A DNA stretch of 28,034 nucleotides from JAKIVR01 sp035933635 (GCA_035933635.1 DASYYY010000043.1:1-28034); one strand, 5' to 3'. Positions 1 to 7,024 are shown, counted from the first letter of the stretch. Notes: a model not told the origin generated them from the letters alone. Numbers and translations are program-made.

Positions 1-405
1 GACCGCGGCCCGCTCGGAGGAGATCTCGAGCCGCGAGCCCGTGCCCGCGGCCGAGAATCGATACCGTTCTCGGCTCCAGAGCTGCACCCGACCGTGCTCC
101 TCGAGCTGCTTCGTGACCGTCACCTCGCGGGGATCGGCGAACTGCCAGGCGTCGGTGCGCGAGCTCCCGTCCTCGAAGTCGAGGCGAACGGTGGCCGCGC
201 CGGGGCCGCGGCGATCGATCGACTGCCGGATGCGGGGGGAGACCGGGAGCGCGTTGGGGCCGATGCCCTGGTCCAAGAACCAGCGCCGGGCGAACTCGGC
301 CGGCGCGCGCAGCTCGAAGCTCCGAGTGTAGAGCCGCTGCCAGCGTTCGGGCGAAGGGGGTTCCGCGGCGACCGGGGGCTGCGCTGCGGCCGTCGGTCCG
401 CTCAC
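1..405 (-). CDS. hypothetical protein, N-terminal part (possible SRPBCC-like fold)
   Basis: The minus strand is open from a GTG at 403-405 to the left edge of the window, giving the first 135 residues of a protein whose C-terminus is cut off. The translation has natural composition (for example residues around PAEFARRWFLDQG and RLDFEDGSSRTDAWQF), while the plus-strand frames here are Arg/Ser/Pro-rich shadows. After a Pro/Ala-rich leader of about 15 residues there is a strand-helix start (RSFELRAPAEFARRWF) followed by short strands. This is the layout of SRPBCC/polyketide-cyclase-like helix-grip proteins, but no diagnostic residue is visible, so the family call is a guess. It lies directly downstream of the 5S rRNA on the same strand and could be read from that promoter. 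The start is uncertain because no clear ribosome binding site precedes it. Confidence 0.6.
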   Translation of the reverse strand, partial: MSGPTAAAQPPVAAEPPSPERWQRLYTRSFELRAPAEFARRWFLDQGIGPNALPVSPRIRQSIDRRGPGAATVRLDFEDGSSRTDAWQFADPREVTVTKQLEEHGRVQLWSRERYRFSAAGTGSRLEISSERAAV

Positions 406-454
406 GGGAGACCGTGGGGGACCGGGAGCGGTGGGGCTACCTGGGGGGAGAGGT

Positions 455-575
455 GCTGACAGCTTTCCGCGGGTCCCGTAGGCTCGCGCACTTCAGTACC
501 GCGCGGAACGCCAGTGGGCTTAACTTCCGGGTTCGGAATGGGACCGGGTGTTTCCCCACCGCTTTGGCCGTCAGC
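455..575 (-). rRNA. rrf: 5S ribosomal RNA
   Basis: The reverse complement holds the diagnostic 5S core CCGAACCCGGAAGTTAAGCC, preceded by a CGGTCCCATT segment. The two ends (5' GCTGAC, 3' GTCAGC) pair to close helix I over about 121 nt. No 16S, 23S or tRNA gene adjoins it, so it is a stand-alone transcription unit. A TATA box at 597-605 sits about 26 nt upstream of the inferred 5' end. Exact ends could shift by 1-3 nt. Confidence 0.95.
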
Positions 576-596
576 GGGGCGTTCCACCCGGGCGCC

Positions 597-605
597 CTAT
601 TTAAG
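597..605 (-). promoter_or_regulatory. TATA box of the 5S rRNA gene
   Basis: CTTAAATAG on the minus strand is centred about 26 nt upstream of the 5S 5' end, the standard archaeal TATA-to-start distance. It is an A/T-rich island in very GC-rich DNA. Confidence 0.8.
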
Positions 606-633
606 ATTGATTTCCGCCGACGCGGCGGCCCGT

Positions 634-846
634 TCAGCCCGAACCGCCCCGCTTGCCCGGCCGATGCTTGTCGACCTCTTCGAGGAGCTGGTCGGTGGCG
701 CGCTCGGCCCAGCGAAGGCTCGCCTCCCCGACCCGCGCGGCGATCCGCCAACCGATGCGGGCGGCCTGAACCGAATCGCGTGCGACATCACGCACGAGCT
801 GCTCGGCTTCGTCGCGGGCGTTGGGCTCCGTGGTGCGTGCGGGCAT
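634..846 (-). CDS. small hypothetical helical protein (70 aa)
   Basis: A 70-residue frame starts at an ATG (844-846) and ends with TGA at 634-636. The sequence is strongly charged and Ala-rich, with helix-compatible spacing (AEQLVRDVARDSVQ, then RIAARVGEASLRWAERA) and a Lys/Arg/Gly tail. It has no Cys, membrane segment or known motif. I do not recognise the family. A weak A/T-rich box (GAAATAGC on the minus strand, near 867-876) could promote it. It lies 22 nt downstream of the thioesterase stop on the same strand, so it may instead be co-transcribed. The open frame also extends upstream of this ATG with poorer, Pro/Arg-rich composition, which favours the internal start. Confidence 0.6.
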   Translation of the reverse strand: MPARTTEPNARDEAEQLVRDVARDSVQAARIGWRIAARVGEASLRWAERATDQLLEEVDKHRPGKRGGSG

Positions 847-868
847 CGTTCTCGATAGGGGCGGACGG

Positions 869-1384
869 CTATTTCGGCTTGCGGGCGGATGCCGCCCGGG
901 GGTTCGGTCCGGACTCCGGACCGGTACGCCAGGTGCCATCGTTCCTCGACCAGATGTACCACGTCCCGTGCGCCTGGCTCAGCCGACGCCCGTCCCCGTC
1001 CACGAGATTGCCTTCGACGAAGGCGAGGTGGCGCCCACGCCGCACGAGCTCCCCCCGGGCCTTCAGCACAGCGTGCTCGAGCGCCGGTCGCAGGAATTCG
1101 ACGTAGAGCGAGGTCGTGGCGGTGACCTCGTCCTCGCGTAGGGTGCTGACGACCGAGCCCCCCATCGCCGTGTCCAGGATCGTCGCGTAGACGCCCCCGT
1201 GGACGACGCCGTTGATGTTGAGGTGCCTCTTCTCGACCTGGCCGGTCACGGTACAGAAACCCGTGCCCGTCTCCTTCGGGTCGATCCGGAACCCGACCTC
1301 CTCGTGGAACCCGCCCAGACGGGCGGACTCGGCCCAGTTCGGTGGGGGGCGGACCGGTCGTGGCTCCGGTGCTTCGGACTTCAT
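869..1384 (-). CDS. PaaI-family hotdog-fold acyl-CoA thioesterase
   Basis: This 171-residue protein has the core of the PaaI/YdiI-type hotdog thioesterases. The central helix carries the signature NGVVHGGVYATILDTAMGG (about residues 58-76), in which the HGG loop and the helix-borne acidic residue (Asp71) form the acyl-CoA thioester site. Later strands carry TSLYVEFLRPA (91-101), also typical. The enzyme is expected to hydrolyse acyl- or aryl-CoA thioesters in the cytosol; the substrate cannot be read from sequence. The ATG at 1382-1384 is chosen because a TATA box (1409-1417) lies about 29 nt upstream, which would make the mRNA leaderless. The open frame runs far upstream, but only as a shadow of the divergent decarboxylase gene. 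The C-terminal 25 residues are polar and probably disordered. Confidence 0.9.
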   Translation of the reverse strand: MKSEAPEPRPVRPPPNWAESARLGGFHEEVGFRIDPKETGTGFCTVTGQVEKRHLNINGVVHGGVYATILDTAMGGSVVSTLREDEVTATTSLYVEFLRPALEHAVLKARGELVRRGRHLAFVEGNLVDGDGRRLSQAHGTWYIWSRNDGTWRTGPESGPNPRAASARKPK

Positions 1385-1408
1385 CGGTGCGGCAGAGCGC
1401 AACTTTGT

Positions 1409-1417
1409 GTTATAGAG
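1409..1417 (-). promoter_or_regulatory. TATA box between the thioesterase and decarboxylase genes
   Basis: The minus-strand CTCTATAAC is centred about 29 nt before the thioesterase ATG. The same A/T island read on the plus strand (GTTATAG) lies about 60 nt before the decarboxylase GTG, so it may serve both divergent genes. Confidence 0.6.
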
Positions 1418-1474
1418 GTGTAGGATTCGGTCGTCCGATCCGTAGGGGGGAGTGGAGCGGTTCCGTCGCGCGGC

Positions 1475-2470
1475 GTGACCTACGAGGCCTCGCCGAACAT
1501 CGCCCTCGTGAAGTACTGGGGGGTCCGCGACGAGGAGCTCGGACTGCCGTACAACTCTTCGATCTCGGTCACCCTCGCGCACCTGCGCACCCGGACCACG
1601 GTGCGATTCGTCCCCGGACTGGACGAGGACCGGCTGCGACTGAACGGACGGCCCGCTGCGGCCGGCCCGCTCGAGTCCGCTCAGCGATTCCTGGACCGAG
1701 TCCGTGAGCGGGCGGGCATCACGACGCACGCGGAGGTGCGTTCCACGAACAACTTTCCGACCGCGAGCGGGCTCGCCAGCAGCGCGAGCGGATTCGCCGC
1801 GCTCGCGGGCGCGGCGTCCCGGGCCGGAGGGTTGACCCTCTCGCCCGCCGAACTCTCGACGTTGGCGCGCCTCGGCTCCGGGAGCGCCTCCCGTTCGATC
1901 TTCGGTGGCTTCGTCGAGTGGAGCGCCGGCCGCCGTTCGGACGGTCGGGACTGCGTGGCCCACCCCTTGTTCGGACCGGCGCACTGGCGCGCGCTCGTCG
2001 ACGTCGTAGTCGGCGTCGCCGATGCCCCCCACAAGGAGGTCCGCTCCGCGGTCGCCATGCAATCGTCGGTCCGTACGAGCCCGCTCTACGCGGACCGCCA
2101 GCGCGCGCTGCCCGGCCGAATCCGGCGTATCCGACAGGCGCTGGGCGACCGGGACAGCGCCCGACTCTTTCCGCTCATCATCGAGGAGTGCGACGAGTTT
2201 CGTGCCGTGTGCGAATCGACGGTCCCGACGCTCGATTATCTCACGGGTACGTCCCGCACGATCTTGGAAGCGGTCCGGCGGCTCAATCGGCAGGAGGGGC
2301 GCGCCGTGGTCGGATACACCCACGACGCCGGGGCCCACGTCCACCTGTTCGCGCTGCGCCGCGACCTTCCACTGATCCGGACGATGCTCCGCCCCCTGCC
2401 GGGGATCTCACGCACCTGGACGCTCGGATCGGGCGGTGGCGGGCGGTACGTCCGCACGCCGGTGCGCTAG
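1475..2470 (+). CDS. mvaD: mevalonate-pathway decarboxylase (diphosphomevalonate decarboxylase family)
   Basis: This 331-residue GHMP-superfamily protein makes the isopentenyl precursor of archaeal lipids by ATP-dependent decarboxylation of a phosphorylated mevalonate. Visible motifs: NIALVKYWG (8-16) with the substrate Lys13, the GHMP phosphate loop ASGLASSASGFAAL (97-110), GSGSASRSIFGGF (135-147), and YTHDAG (281-286) with the catalytic Asp284. The Asp and Lys that are lost in mevalonate 3-kinase relatives are kept, which favours a true decarboxylase. The substrate may be mevalonate 5-diphosphate, 5-phosphate or 3,5-bisphosphate, because Thermoplasma relatives use the bisphosphate route. 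The start is a GTG and no strong ribosome binding site is seen. It is divergent from the thioesterase. Confidence 0.9.
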   Translation: MTYEASPNIALVKYWGVRDEELGLPYNSSISVTLAHLRTRTTVRFVPGLDEDRLRLNGRPAAAGPLESAQRFLDRVRERAGITTHAEVRSTNNFPTASGLASSASGFAALAGAASRAGGLTLSPAELSTLARLGSGSASRSIFGGFVEWSAGRRSDGRDCVAHPLFGPAHWRALVDVVVGVADAPHKEVRSAVAMQSSVRTSPLYADRQRALPGRIRRIRQALGDRDSARLFPLIIEECDEFRAVCESTVPTLDYLTGTSRTILEAVRRLNRQEGRAVVGYTHDAGAHVHLFALRRDLPLIRTMLRPLPGISRTWTLGSGGGGRYVRTPVR

Positions 2471-2515
2471 TCGAAATCTCGACCCCCCCGGGTCGCCTCG
2501 GAAATCCGCGGCGGT

Positions 2516-3352
2516 CTACAGGATGTGGCGGTCGAACCCGAGGTCGGGCAGCTCGAGACCAATACCCGCCATCAGCGGGGTGATCTCCTGGACGTACTTC
2601 GCGCGCGCTTCTTCGTTGGTCCAGCGCTTGAGTCCCATCTCGATGGCGCGCCGGCTGGTTTCGGAGTGGGAGTGGCCGAACATGTCGAGGGCGCGGGGGT
2701 ACCACTTGCGGACCGCTTCCTGTGCCTCCTCCTTCGAGCCCATGTACTTCGGGCCCTCGCGCACCATCCGCTTGAGCACGTTCAGACCGAAGTTCAGGTG
2801 CAGCTGCTCCTCCGAGAGCATCAGCGGCATCGCGCGGGCGAGCGGGCCGTAGGAACACTCCTGGAACGCCCGGAGCTGGTAGACGCCGACGCGGTCGACG
2901 AAGCAGGTGAACGCCCCGACGTCGCTCCACCGGTCGAACTTCATGTTGAACGCGTCGAGCTTGTGCTCGCCCTCGTTCTTGGTCAGGAGCTCGTCGATGT
3001 ACTTCTGACCCTCCTCGCCGAAATCGCGCAGGATGCGGCACGCCTGCAGGCCGTGGCGCGCCTCGTCGGCGACGATCCGGGCCTGGATCCAGCGGTCCTC
3101 GAGCGTCGGGGCCTTGTCGAGCCACGGACGGTGCTGCTGGATGGAGGCGAACTCCGTGTCCGCCTGGACGACCATGAGCCGGATGATGAGCTTGCGCATC
3201 TCGGGTGTAAGCTCCTCGGCGGTCTCGTACTTCCGTGCCCCGGCGGTCTCGCCCCAGAGGATCTCGCGGACCGGCTCGATCGTGCCGCCCTCCTTGAGCG
3301 ACTTGGGCACCGGGGTGCCGGCGTGGGTGGGGGCGGGGGCAGGTTCGGGCAT
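2516..3352 (-). CDS. PaaA/BoxB-like di-iron acyl-CoA epoxidase subunit
   Basis: This 278-residue helical protein resembles the catalytic PaaA subunit of ring-1,2-phenylacetyl-CoA epoxidase (PaaA_PaaC family) and the related benzoyl-CoA epoxidase BoxB. Candidate iron ligands come in two pairs of carboxylate/histidine motifs: QADTEFASIQQH (63-74, Glu67), ADEARHGLQA (95-104, Glu97 and His100), a Glu at 165, and SEEQLHLNFG (180-189, Glu182 and His185). Family enzymes use O2 to epoxidise an aryl-CoA ring in the cytosol. Bacterial PaaA works with PaaB, C, D and E; none of these is in the window, so the electron donor and exact substrate are unknown. It lies 25 nt downstream of the enoyl-CoA hydratase and was probably transcribed with it. 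A single-component ferritin-like oxygenase is an alternative reading. Confidence 0.8.
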   Translation of the reverse strand: MPEPAPAPTHAGTPVPKSLKEGGTIEPVREILWGETAGARKYETAEELTPEMRKLIIRLMVVQADTEFASIQQHRPWLDKAPTLEDRWIQARIVADEARHGLQACRILRDFGEEGQKYIDELLTKNEGEHKLDAFNMKFDRWSDVGAFTCFVDRVGVYQLRAFQECSYGPLARAMPLMLSEEQLHLNFGLNVLKRMVREGPKYMGSKEEAQEAVRKWYPRALDMFGHSHSETSRRAIEMGLKRWTNEEARAKYVQEITPLMAGIGLELPDLGFDRHIL

Positions 3353-3377
3353 GGATACGTACCGGCGTTCCTAGCCT

Positions 3378-4160
3378 TCAGCGGCCCTTAAAGTTGGGCT
3401 TCCGCTTCTCGACGAAGGCGGCGAGCCCTTCCTTCGCGTCCTCGGTGACGAACAACCGGTTCTGGAGTTCCCGCTCGAGCGCGAGGCCCGCGTTCAGCGG
3501 CATCTCGACGCCCTCGCTGACCGAGCGCTTGATCAGGCTCACGGCGCGCGCGGGGCCATGGGCGAGGTTCTTGGCATAGGTGGTGACCTCCTGGACGAAG
3601 CTCTCCTTCGGCCAGACGTAGTTGACGAGCCCGATCTGGAGCGCCTCGTCCGGGCTCAGGAGCTTGCCGGTGATCATCAAGTCGAGCGCGCGGGAGGTGC
3701 CGATGAGCCGCGGGAGCCGCTGGGTCCCGCCGGTCCCTGGGAGCACGCCGAGGGTGACCTCGGGCAGTCCGATCTTCCCGGAATCCTTGGCCATCATCCG
3801 CAGGTCCGTCGACAGCGCGATCTCGAGCCCGCCGCCGACGCAATGACCGTTGATCGCGGCGATGACCACCTTGGGGGTCGAGGCGAACATGTTGAGCGTC
3901 TCCTGGCAGTGGAGACAGAACATCGCCTTGAAATCCGGCTGACTGGCCTTGAGCATCTCGATGTCGGCACCGGCGCTGAAGAAGCCGGGGACGGCGCTCG
4001 TGAGGACGATCACGCGCGCGGTGTCGTCGAAGCGCATCTCGAGGATCGCCTGCGCGAGCTCGACCATCATCGCGTGGTCATAGGTGTTCGCCTTCGGCTT
4101 CGCGATCTCGATCCAGCCGACGTGGTCCTCGACCTTAGTGTGGATGAACTTGCCTTGCAT
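3378..4160 (-). CDS. enoyl-CoA hydratase/isomerase (crotonase family)
   Basis: From the ATG at 4158-4160 this is a 260-residue crotonase, the usual family length. The oxyanion-hole segments are FSAGADIEML (61-70) and INGHCVGGGLEIAL (103-116). Both hydratase glutamates are present, Glu113 in GGGLEIAL and Glu134 in LPEVTLG, so a real 2-enoyl-CoA hydratase is likely rather than an isomerase. It ends in the typical FVEKRKPNFKGR tail. The open frame extends 24 codons upstream, but a GAGGGAA ribosome-binding-like stretch just before this ATG and a TATA box at 4204-4212 favour the internal start. It is first of a two-gene unit with the PaaA-like protein. Epoxidase plus crotonase recalls the paa and box aromatic routes, where PaaG, PaaF or BoxC belong to this superfamily; ordinary beta-oxidation is the alternative. 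Confidence 0.92.
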   Translation of the reverse strand: MQGKFIHTKVEDHVGWIEIAKPKANTYDHAMMVELAQAILEMRFDDTARVIVLTSAVPGFFSAGADIEMLKASQPDFKAMFCLHCQETLNMFASTPKVVIAAINGHCVGGGLEIALSTDLRMMAKDSGKIGLPEVTLGVLPGTGGTQRLPRLIGTSRALDLMITGKLLSPDEALQIGLVNYVWPKESFVQEVTTYAKNLAHGPARAVSLIKRSVSEGVEMPLNAGLALERELQNRLFVTEDAKEGLAAFVEKRKPNFKGR

Positions 4161-4203
4161 CGTTCCCTCGTCGTCGAAAGTGGCGCCGCGAGCCACGTCA
4201 CCT

Positions 4204-4212
4204 CGATAAAGC
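4204..4212 (-). promoter_or_regulatory. TATA box of the hydratase/di-iron operon
   Basis: The minus-strand GCTTTATCG would place transcription start near 4182, leaving a leader of about 20 nt that carries the GAGGGAA ribosome-binding-like stretch. Confidence 0.6.
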
Positions 4213-4267
4213 TTCCCCGCCGAACGGCGCACGCATCGTGCCCCACCGTCGGCGCGCGCCGGCGCGG

Positions 4268-4972
4268 CTAGGCCGCCCGGGGGGCGACCCGTTCCTCGGC
4301 GGTCCCGTCCGAGCGCCCGATGAAGACTCGGTGCGCCATCCCGAGGAACAAGCCGGTCTCGACCACTCCCGGGAGGGCGTGGAGCGAGCGGTCCAGCTTG
4401 GCGATGTCGATGTCGGCGGCCCTTAGGTCGAGGTCCAATAGCTCGTTGCCGTTCGCGGTGATCCAGGGCCCGCCGTCGGGCAAGGACCGCGGCGCTGCCG
4501 CGATCCGCTGTTCGCGCAGATGGTGCAACACGGCGGGGCGAGCGAACGGTACGATCTCGATCGGGATCGGGGACCGCTGGCCCAGTCGGTCCACCAGCTT
4601 GGAGCGGTCCACCGCGATCACCAGTTCTCGACTATGACGCGCGAGGAGCTTCTCCCGGAACAGCGCCCCTCCGCCGCCCTTGGTGAGATCAAGCGCGGGG
4701 GAGACCTCGTCCGCCCCATCGACCATGAGGTCGAACCGGTCGCCCTCGCCCAGCGGCTCGACGGCAAGGCCCACGTCGCGCGCGAGCTGCTCGCTGGCGG
4801 GCGAGCTCGCCACGGTCACGATGCGGGCACCCCCGGCGGGTCGCTCCCCGAGCGCTCGGATGGCGAGGTCCGCGGTCGAGCCGGTTCCGAGCGCGACCCG
4901 CATCCCCGGACGGACCAGCGCGGCCGCCGCTCGCGCCGCAGCGAGCTTCTCGCGGCCGATGTCGCCCGCCAT
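4268..4972 (-). CDS. rpiA: ribose-5-phosphate isomerase A
   Basis: This 234-residue protein interconverts ribose 5-phosphate and ribulose 5-phosphate, supplying ribose for nucleotides. The RpiA motifs are in order: phosphate loop GTGSTADLAI (29-38), DGADE (85-89), KGGGGALFREKLLA (98-111) with the probable base Glu107, and a C-terminal GVVETGLFLGMAHRVFIG segment. The length is normal. The ATG at 4970-4972 is chosen because a TATA box (4996-5004) sits about 28 nt upstream, which implies a leaderless mRNA. It is divergent from the UMP kinase gene, and the shared promoter contains a perfect inverted repeat (4980-4998). Residues of the active site are intact and nothing is unusual in the protein. 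Confidence 0.95.
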   Translation of the reverse strand: MAGDIGREKLAAARAAAALVRPGMRVALGTGSTADLAIRALGERPAGGARIVTVASSPASEQLARDVGLAVEPLGEGDRFDLMVDGADEVSPALDLTKGGGGALFREKLLARHSRELVIAVDRSKLVDRLGQRSPIPIEIVPFARPAVLHHLREQRIAAAPRSLPDGGPWITANGNELLDLDLRAADIDIAKLDRSLHALPGVVETGLFLGMAHRVFIGRSDGTAEERVAPRAA

Positions 4973-4979
4973 CGGTGGG

Positions 4980-4998
4980 CACGGGGCCGAGCCCCGTG
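4980..4998. promoter_or_regulatory. inverted repeat in the rpiA/pyrH divergent promoter (operator candidate)
   Basis: CACGGGGC-CGA-GCCCCGTG is a perfect 8-bp palindrome with a 3-nt spacer. It lies between the rpiA TATA box (minus-strand TCTTATCAC, 4996-5004) and the expected rpiA transcription start near 4974. That is where an archaeal repressor could block polymerase. It would be untranscribed for rpiA, so an RNA hairpin role is unlikely on that side. Confidence 0.45.
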
Positions 4999-5032
4999 AT
5001 AAGACGAGCGGAGCCCGGCCGCCGAAATCGAC

Positions 5033-5779
5033 ATGCCCTCGACCCGACTGGTGTCGACGATGCACGTCGGTAGCCCCGGAGCGCCGCCCCCGGTGGTCCT
5101 CTCGGTCGGGGGCTCCGTGCTGGTCACCGGTGAGCACGACGAGGCCTACCTGCGGGCGCTCGCGGGGCTGCTGCAAGGGTTCGGTGGGGAGGTCCCGTTG
5201 GTCGTCACCACCGGTGGGGGCCGCACCGCGCGCGAGTACATCGCCCTCGGTCGGGGACTGGGTCTGACCGAGGTCGAGCTCGACGAGCTGGGCATCGACG
5301 TCACCCGGCTCCATGCACGGCTGCTCGCCGGGGTGATCGGCTCCCCGACCTCGACGCACCCGGCGACGACCATCAGCGAGGCGGTGCGCGAGGCGCACCG
5401 GCACTCGCCGGTGATCGTCGGGGGCACCGAAGCGGGCCATACGACCGATGGCGTGGCCGCTCTCCTTGCGGTTCGGCTCAAGGCCGGGCGGGTGGTGAAC
5501 GCCACGAGCGTGGCCGGATTGTACGACGGCGATCCCCGAACGCGTGCGGACGCCCGTCGGATCGATCGGATGGATTGGGAACAGTTCCGCCAGATCGTTC
5601 GGGCCGCGGCCGGGCACGGCAGCCCCGGTCAGCAGTTCGTGTTCGACGCCCTGGGTGCCGAGTCGCTGGCTCGGGCGCGCATCCCGCTCTCCATCCTCGC
5701 CGGCCGGGACCTGGCCGCGTTGGAGGCGGCGCTCCGCGGCCGGCCCTTCCCCGGAACCGTCGTAGGTGGCCCCCGCTGA
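5033..5779 (+). CDS. pyrH: UMP kinase (archaeal type)
   Basis: This amino-acid-kinase-fold protein (248 residues from 5033) phosphorylates UMP to UDP. It has the N-terminal nucleotide loop LSVGGSVL, a TTGGGRTAREYI loop, GGTEAGHTTDGVAALLA (the archaeal UMPK form of the GG..PGHTTDAVAA signature) and VNATSVAGLYDGDPR. The ATG at 5033 fits a leaderless start from the A/T island near 4998-5005. A second in-frame ATG at 5060 would give MHVGSPGAPPPVVLSVGG, closer to the usual family N-terminus, so the first nine residues are doubtful. It stands 30 nt before the adenylate kinase gene, and the pair probably forms an operon of nucleotide monophosphate kinases. Confidence 0.93.
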   Translation: MPSTRLVSTMHVGSPGAPPPVVLSVGGSVLVTGEHDEAYLRALAGLLQGFGGEVPLVVTTGGGRTAREYIALGRGLGLTEVELDELGIDVTRLHARLLAGVIGSPTSTHPATTISEAVREAHRHSPVIVGGTEAGHTTDGVAALLAVRLKAGRVVNATSVAGLYDGDPRTRADARRIDRMDWEQFRQIVRAAAGHGSPGQQFVFDALGAESLARARIPLSILAGRDLAALEAALRGRPFPGTVVGGPR

Positions 5780-5809
5780 CGTTTTCACCGCGGCCGTCCC
5801 GGGCCGCCC

Positions 5810-6442
5810 GTGGTTCGCGTCATCCTCCTCGGGCCACCCGGGGCCGGTAAGGGAACCCAGGCGGCCGAGCTCGCGACGGCCCTGGGCGTGCCGCACCTCT
5901 CGACGGGGGACCTGCTCCGCCAGGCCGTGAAGGTGGGCACGCCGCTCGGCCGCAGGGCCGACGAGTACATGCGCAAGGGAGAGCTCGTGCCGGACGCGCT
6001 GGTGCTGGAGATCCTAAGGGCCCGCATCGCCGAGCCGGATACGCGCGCCGGTTTCATCCTGGACGGCTACCCACGCAACCGCGACCAGGCCGAGACGCTG
6101 GCGGCGATCACCCCCGTCGACCACGTGGTCTCCTTCGAGATCCCCGAGACTGCGCTCATCGGACGGATGACCGGTCGACGCAACTGCCCGACGTGCGGCC
6201 GGATCTACAACGTCGTCACGCTTCCCCCCAAATCCGACTCCCGGTGCGACGTCGACGGCACGCCGCTGCAGCAGCGTTCCGACGATCGCGAGGACGCCGT
6301 GCGCAACCGGCTCCGCGTCTACCACCAACAGACCGCGCCGCTGTTCGAGTTCTATCGCGACCGCGGTCTGCTGCGCTCGATCGACGCCAGTGGGGCCCCG
6401 GCGGCGGTCACGGCCCGGCTCCGGGGGGCCGTGGCAGCCTAA
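5810..6442 (+). CDS. adk: adenylate kinase with zinc-binding LID
   Basis: This 210-residue kinase converts AMP and ATP to two ADP. The P-loop GPPGAGKGT is at 8-16, followed by LSTGDLLR (AMP site) and GFILDGYPRN (NMP-binding region). The LID domain carries Cys126, Cys129, Cys146 and Asp149, the CxxC...CxxD form of the structural zinc site found in many adenylate kinases. The DDRED(A)VRNRL helix that follows is typical. The start is a GTG directly in front of VRVILLGPPG and gives the usual N-terminus. It lies 30 nt after the UMP kinase stop. The long-LID bacterial-type architecture contrasts with the short trimeric archaeal adenylate kinases of methanogens and Sulfolobus. Confidence 0.96.
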   Translation: MVRVILLGPPGAGKGTQAAELATALGVPHLSTGDLLRQAVKVGTPLGRRADEYMRKGELVPDALVLEILRARIAEPDTRAGFILDGYPRNRDQAETLAAITPVDHVVSFEIPETALIGRMTGRRNCPTCGRIYNVVTLPPKSDSRCDVDGTPLQQRSDDREDAVRNRLRVYHQQTAPLFEFYRDRGLLRSIDASGAPAAVTARLRGAVAA

Positions 6443-6466
6443 CCGTCCCGGCCCTTCGGGCTCACT

Positions 6467-6474
6467 GTTATAGG
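6467..6474 (+). promoter_or_regulatory. TATA box of tRNA-Tyr
   Basis: GTTATAGG is centred about 27 nt upstream of the tRNA 5' end in otherwise GC-rich DNA. Confidence 0.75.
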
Positions 6475-6496
6475 GTGAATCTCGGTGGGAAAATCA

Positions 6497-6602
6497 CCCG
6501 GCTTAGCTCAGTGGTAGAGCGGGGGACTGTAGTCGAGACCGCCGGACACCGGCGGCCCCCGTGGACATCCTCAGGTCGCCTGTTCGAGTCAGGCAGCCGG
6601 GA
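6497..6602 (+). tRNA. tRNA-Tyr (anticodon GTA) with intron 6533-6566
   Basis: The exons fold as a full cloverleaf: acceptor CCCGGCT (6497-6503) with AGCCGGG (6595-6601), D-arm GCTC...GAGC, anticodon stem GGGGA (6522-6526) with TCCTC (6568-6572), and T-arm GCCTG-TTCGAGT-CAGGC. The loop reads CT-GTA-G then A, so the anticodon is at 6529-6531. C1-G72 is the archaeal tRNA-Tyr identity pair. A 34-nt intron sits at the canonical 37/38 site and contains a perfect 7-bp hairpin (6539-6555). CCA is not encoded. Confidence 0.93.
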
Positions 6603-6676
6603 CCTCAGTTCCGGCCCGCTCGCATTCCGGAGCTGAGCGGACGCCTCCGCCCCGAGGGACTTTCCGCCCGGAGGAG

Positions 6677-7024
6677 ATGAGGGAAGGAATGGAGACGGTC
6701 CGACTCGCGGACTTCGACGCTCGCACCTTGCGTCGGTCGGGATCCTACGCGGTGGCGTTCCTCGCCGACTGGTGCGGTTTCTGCCGCGATTTCGTGCCCC
6801 GCTTCCGCGCACTCGAGCCGCTCGAGGCGTGCACACTGGCCATCGTGGACGTGACCGACCAGGACAATCCGCTCTGGGAGCGCTTCTCGATCGAGGTCGT
6901 CCCGACCGTGATCGGCTTCGTCGAGGGGGAGTTGGGCTGGCGGCGCGACGGGGTCCTCGGCGAGGGTCTCGGCGAGGTGGACCTGGGCGCCATCCGCGGG
7001 CACTGCCGGGCGCGCCGACGGTGA
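6677..7024 (+). CDS. thioredoxin-like protein
   Basis: This protein of about 115 residues has a single thioredoxin fold with the redox site WCGFC (32-36) preceded by VAFLAD, and the cis-Pro segment VVPTVIGF. It should carry out thiol-disulfide exchange in the cytosol; there is no signal peptide or membrane anchor. CGFC differs from the CGPC of classical thioredoxin, so its redox potential and partners may differ. Two starts are possible: the ATG at 6677, only 2 nt after GGAGGAG, and the ATG at 6689 (METVRLADF), 14 nt after it. The latter gives a more usual N-terminus. The gene follows tRNA-Tyr by about 75 nt on the same strand. Confidence 0.85.
   Translation: MREGMETVRLADFDARTLRRSGSYAVAFLADWCGFCRDFVPRFRALEPLEACTLAIVDVTDQDNPLWERFSIEVVPTVIGFVEGELGWRRDGVLGEGLGEVDLGAIRGHCRARRR

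Noticed and set aside
869..2344. 491-residue minus-strand frame spanning the thioesterase and the decarboxylase
   Set aside because: Only the last 171 residues are a real protein; the rest is Arg/Gly-rich and antisense to the conserved mevalonate-pathway gene.
4268..5896. 542-residue minus-strand frame extending rpiA upstream
   Set aside because: The extra N-terminal part is antisense to the UMP kinase and has shadow composition; a TATA box and normal family length support the start at 4972.
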